DNA of 45,966 nucleotides, taken from assembly GCA_937775295.1 (NCBI GenBank), contig CALKBZ010000018.1:1-45966 (forward strand), in the 5' to 3' direction. Both the position numbers and the translations under genes were made by a program. The notes under the pieces are model-generated. The model was not told the origin of the DNA. It saw nothing but the letters and a program-made list of their open reading frames with translations, and made no database searches. The stretch is from an uncultured Opitutales bacterium (GTDB taxonomy: Bacteria; Verrucomicrobiota; Verrucomicrobiia; Opitutales; Coraliomargaritaceae). Below are positions 44,626 to 45,966 of the stretch, piece after piece. Position 1 is the stretch's first letter. The number at the start of each line of letters is the position of its first letter.

Positions 44626-45387
44626 TTACGCAGTTGCGGTTACGAATGCTTCTTTGACCCAGTCGTAGCCTTTGGATTCGAGCTCTTTAGCGAGCTCGGC
44701 GTCGCCACTGTGAACGATACGACCGTCGAACATGACGTGAACAACGTCTGGCACGATGTAGTCGAGTAGGCGTTGGTAGTGTGTGATGATGAGGAAGGCA
44801 CGGTCTTCGGAGCGCATCATGTTTACACCTTCGGAAACAATGCGAAGCGCGTCGATGTCGAGGCCAGAGTCGGTCTCATCCATGACGCAATATTTAGGAT
44901 TAAGCATCGACATTTGCAGGATTTCGCAGCGTTTTTTCTCGCCACCCGAGAAGCCTTCGTTAAGAGAACGTGCTGTAAACTTACGATCCATTTGGAGTGC
45001 ATCCATTTTGGCGTAGAGCTCTTTGTAATACTCCACCGCGTTGATGTCTTCACCTTCAGGGAGACGTGCTTGGCGAGAGGCTCGGATGAAGTTGGCTATG
45101 GAAACACCAGGAATTTCGAGCGGGTATTGAAATGCGAGGAACAGGCCAGCTTTGGCGATTACGTCGGGTGCTTCGCCGAGGATGTTGACGCCGTCGAGGA
45201 GGATCTCACCGCTTTCGACAGTGTAGTCTTCATGGCCAGCCATGACTTTGGCGAGCGTGCTCTTGCCAGTGCCATTCGGGCCCATCAGTGCGTGCACTTC
45301 GCCCTTAGGAACAGTGAGGTTGAATTCTTTAAGGATGGCCTGGCCATCGATTGAGACATTGAGATTTTTGATTTCGAGCGTATTCAT
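44626..45387 (-). CDS. sufC: Fe-S assembly ATPase SufC
   Basis: 253 residues, an ABC-type ATPase: Walker [10 protein letters not shown] at 36-44, Q-loop in [11 protein letters not shown], signature [13 protein letters not shown] at 146-158, Walker B with [12 protein letters not shown] at 166-177, and the switch His in [13 protein letters not shown]. The DETDSGLD form is typical of SufC. It drives conformational change in the SufBC2D complex. It is the first suf gene after the Fur-family regulator (30-nt gap). No cysteine desulfurase (SufS) gene is seen nearby. Confidence 0.97.
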   Translation of the reverse strand: MNTLEIKNLNVSIDGQAILKEFNLTVPKGEVHALMGPNGTGKSTLAKVMAGHEDYTVESGEILLDGVNILGEAPDVIAKAGLFLAFQYPLEIPGVSIANFIRASRQARLPEGEDINAVEYYKELYAKMDALQMDRKFTARSLNEGFSGGEKKRCEILQMSMLNPKYCVMDETDSGLDIDALRIVSEGVNMMRSEDRAFLIITHYQRLLDYIVPDVVHVMFDGRIVHSGDAELAKELESKGYDWVKEAFVTATA

Positions 45388-45417
45388 GGTATTTGGATTA
45401 TAAAATTGGTTAAAAAG

Positions 45418-45849
45418 TTAGTCGTGGCACTCGCCGCATTTACCGTGGTAGGCGATTTCGATATGCTGCGCTGAAAAGCCATTCGGTAGGGTGGCCATTA
45501 GGTCGGAGATCAATTGGTCGGGTAGGTTGATGTCGACAATTTCACCGCTTTCTCGGCAATAAAAGTGGGCGTGCTGCGTGAGGTTGGGGCAGTAGCGGGT
45601 CGGTTCGCGCTCAAAGTTAACTTGGCGGATAAGGCTGGTGTCAGTTAGCGTCTCGAGGCAATTATAGACGGTGGCCAATGAGATCGAGGGCATACCTTCA
45701 CGAGCGCGGGCAAATATTTCGTCTGCGGTAGGGTGGTCGCGTTTCTCCAGCAGCAATGCGAAAATGTGCTCGCGCTGCTTGGTCGAGCGCTGTCCGCTGC
45801 GCTCTAGGGCATCGTCGAGAAGCTCTTTATATTGTGGTGACAGTTGCAT
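45418..45849 (-). CDS. Fur-family transcriptional regulator at the head of the suf operon
   Basis: 143 residues. The winged-helix DNA-binding domain spans about 1-85 ([40 protein letters not shown]). The dimerisation domain has the metal pattern [15 protein letters not shown] and ends in CGEC. The first CxxC pair seen in many Fur and PerR proteins reads CRES, so one structural zinc Cys is replaced; the C-terminal pair is kept. It lies 30 nt upstream of sufC on the same strand, and 7-1-7 dyads lie directly upstream. It likely represses itself and the suf genes in response to metal or peroxide. Fur versus PerR identity cannot be decided here. Confidence 0.88.
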   Translation of the reverse strand: MQLSPQYKELLDDALERSGQRSTKQREHIFALLLEKRDHPTADEIFARAREGMPSISLATVYNCLETLTDTSLIRQVNFEREPTRYCPNLTQHAHFYCRESGEIVDINLPDQLISDLMATLPNGFSAQHIEIAYHGKCGECHD

Positions 45850-45873
45850 GAGTGGTCGGAAATCGTGTTTTAT

Positions 45874-45888
45874 TTTGAATAATTCTAA
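45874..45888 (-). promoter_or_regulatory. Fur/PerR-type 7-1-7 operator (proximal)
   Basis: TTTGAAT-A-ATTCTAA is a 7-1-7 inverted repeat with one mismatch, ending 25 nt before the regulator's start codon, a good position for autorepression. The form matches the TTAnAATnATTnTAA class of PerR/Fur boxes. Confidence 0.6.
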
Positions 45889-45911
45889 GTCTTATTAATA
45901 ATGAGACTTAG
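45885..45911. promoter_or_regulatory. 27-bp dyad in the regulator promoter
   Basis: CTAAGTCTTATT-AAT-AATGAGACTTAG pairs over 12 positions with one mismatch. It overlaps the proximal 7-1-7 box by 4 nt. It may be a second operator or an overlapping set of half-sites. Confidence 0.5.
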
Positions 45912-45949
45912 TAGTAATAGAGCCATTAAATATAGGAATGCAAGGCTAA

Positions 45950-45964
45950 TTAGAATAATTCTAA
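45950..45964. promoter_or_regulatory. Fur/PerR-type 7-1-7 operator (distal, perfect)
   Basis: TTAGAAT-A-ATTCTAA is a perfect 7-1-7 palindrome about 100 nt upstream of the regulator start. It differs from the B. subtilis PerR box TTATAATnATTATAA by one base per arm. It lies at the window edge and may also serve a divergent gene beyond it. Confidence 0.65.
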
Positions 45965-45966
45965 AT

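Overview
The window looks like chromosome of a Verrucomicrobiota bacterium of the Opitutia/Puniceicoccales type (Coraliomargarita-like). This is an inference from gene content: an ole (olefin) gene pair, a short EF-Ts, ResB/CcsA cytochrome maturation, a PEP-CTERM protein, a SufC-B-D-T cluster, and paired membrane vWA proteins with a D-C-x-C-C-G-F-G-A motif. Most genes are housekeeping. There is no phage, insertion sequence, CRISPR array or rRNA operon.

Layout. 0-2.7 kb: oleC-oleD. 2.8-6.3 kb: two divergent RNA methyltransferases (TrmH-like and RlmD-like), ribosomal protein S21 and a TIM-barrel protein. 6.4-6.7 kb: a decayed Hsp20 gene. 7-8.4 kb: rpsB-tsf with a strong terminator. 8.7-11.8 kb: an inositol-phosphatase-like protein, manC, ruvX and tRNA-Gly(UCC). 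11.8-14.8 kb, minus strand: an ExbB/MotA-like channel protein followed by two single-pass vWA proteins, the best candidate here for an uncharacterised system. 15-16.7 kb: a glycine-zipper lipoprotein and an unknown membrane-anchored protein. 16.7-21.7 kb, minus strand: a lipoprotein, ResB and CcsA in tight order, preceded by ychF. 22-27.7 kb: a small ORF, a REP doublet, a GlcD-type oxidase, cutA, an M20 peptidase and thrC. 27.7-33 kb: a gene-decay zone with a broken receiver domain, an htrA split by a frameshift, a LapA-like remnant, a sensor kinase/response regulator pair with an odd 5' end, and a cupin pseudogene. 33-37.2 kb: aroB, ftsY, nusB, ribH and tgt. 37.2-40.8 kb: a GYF/RDD membrane protein, a RecO-like protein, DUF502, a HAD phosphatase and a PEP-CTERM protein. 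41.1-46 kb, minus strand: a Fur-family regulator, then sufC, sufB, sufD and sufT, ending in a terminator.

Two classes of non-coding structure recur. (1) Degenerate tracts with a strict 7-nt period sit in at least eight gene junctions, including three gaps of the suf operon. The word differs between sites but the period does not. (2) REP-like hairpins begin GTAGGGGC or GTAGG(G)AGCG, and one pair is in inverted (REPIN-like) arrangement.

The Fur-family gene at the head of the suf cluster has 7-1-7 dyads of Fur/PerR form directly upstream. This suggests metal- or peroxide-responsive control of Fe-S assembly. The ExbB-like and vWA proteins are most simply read as an ion-driven inner-membrane complex in which vWA domains take the place of an ExbD/MotB periplasmic domain; this is a hypothesis.
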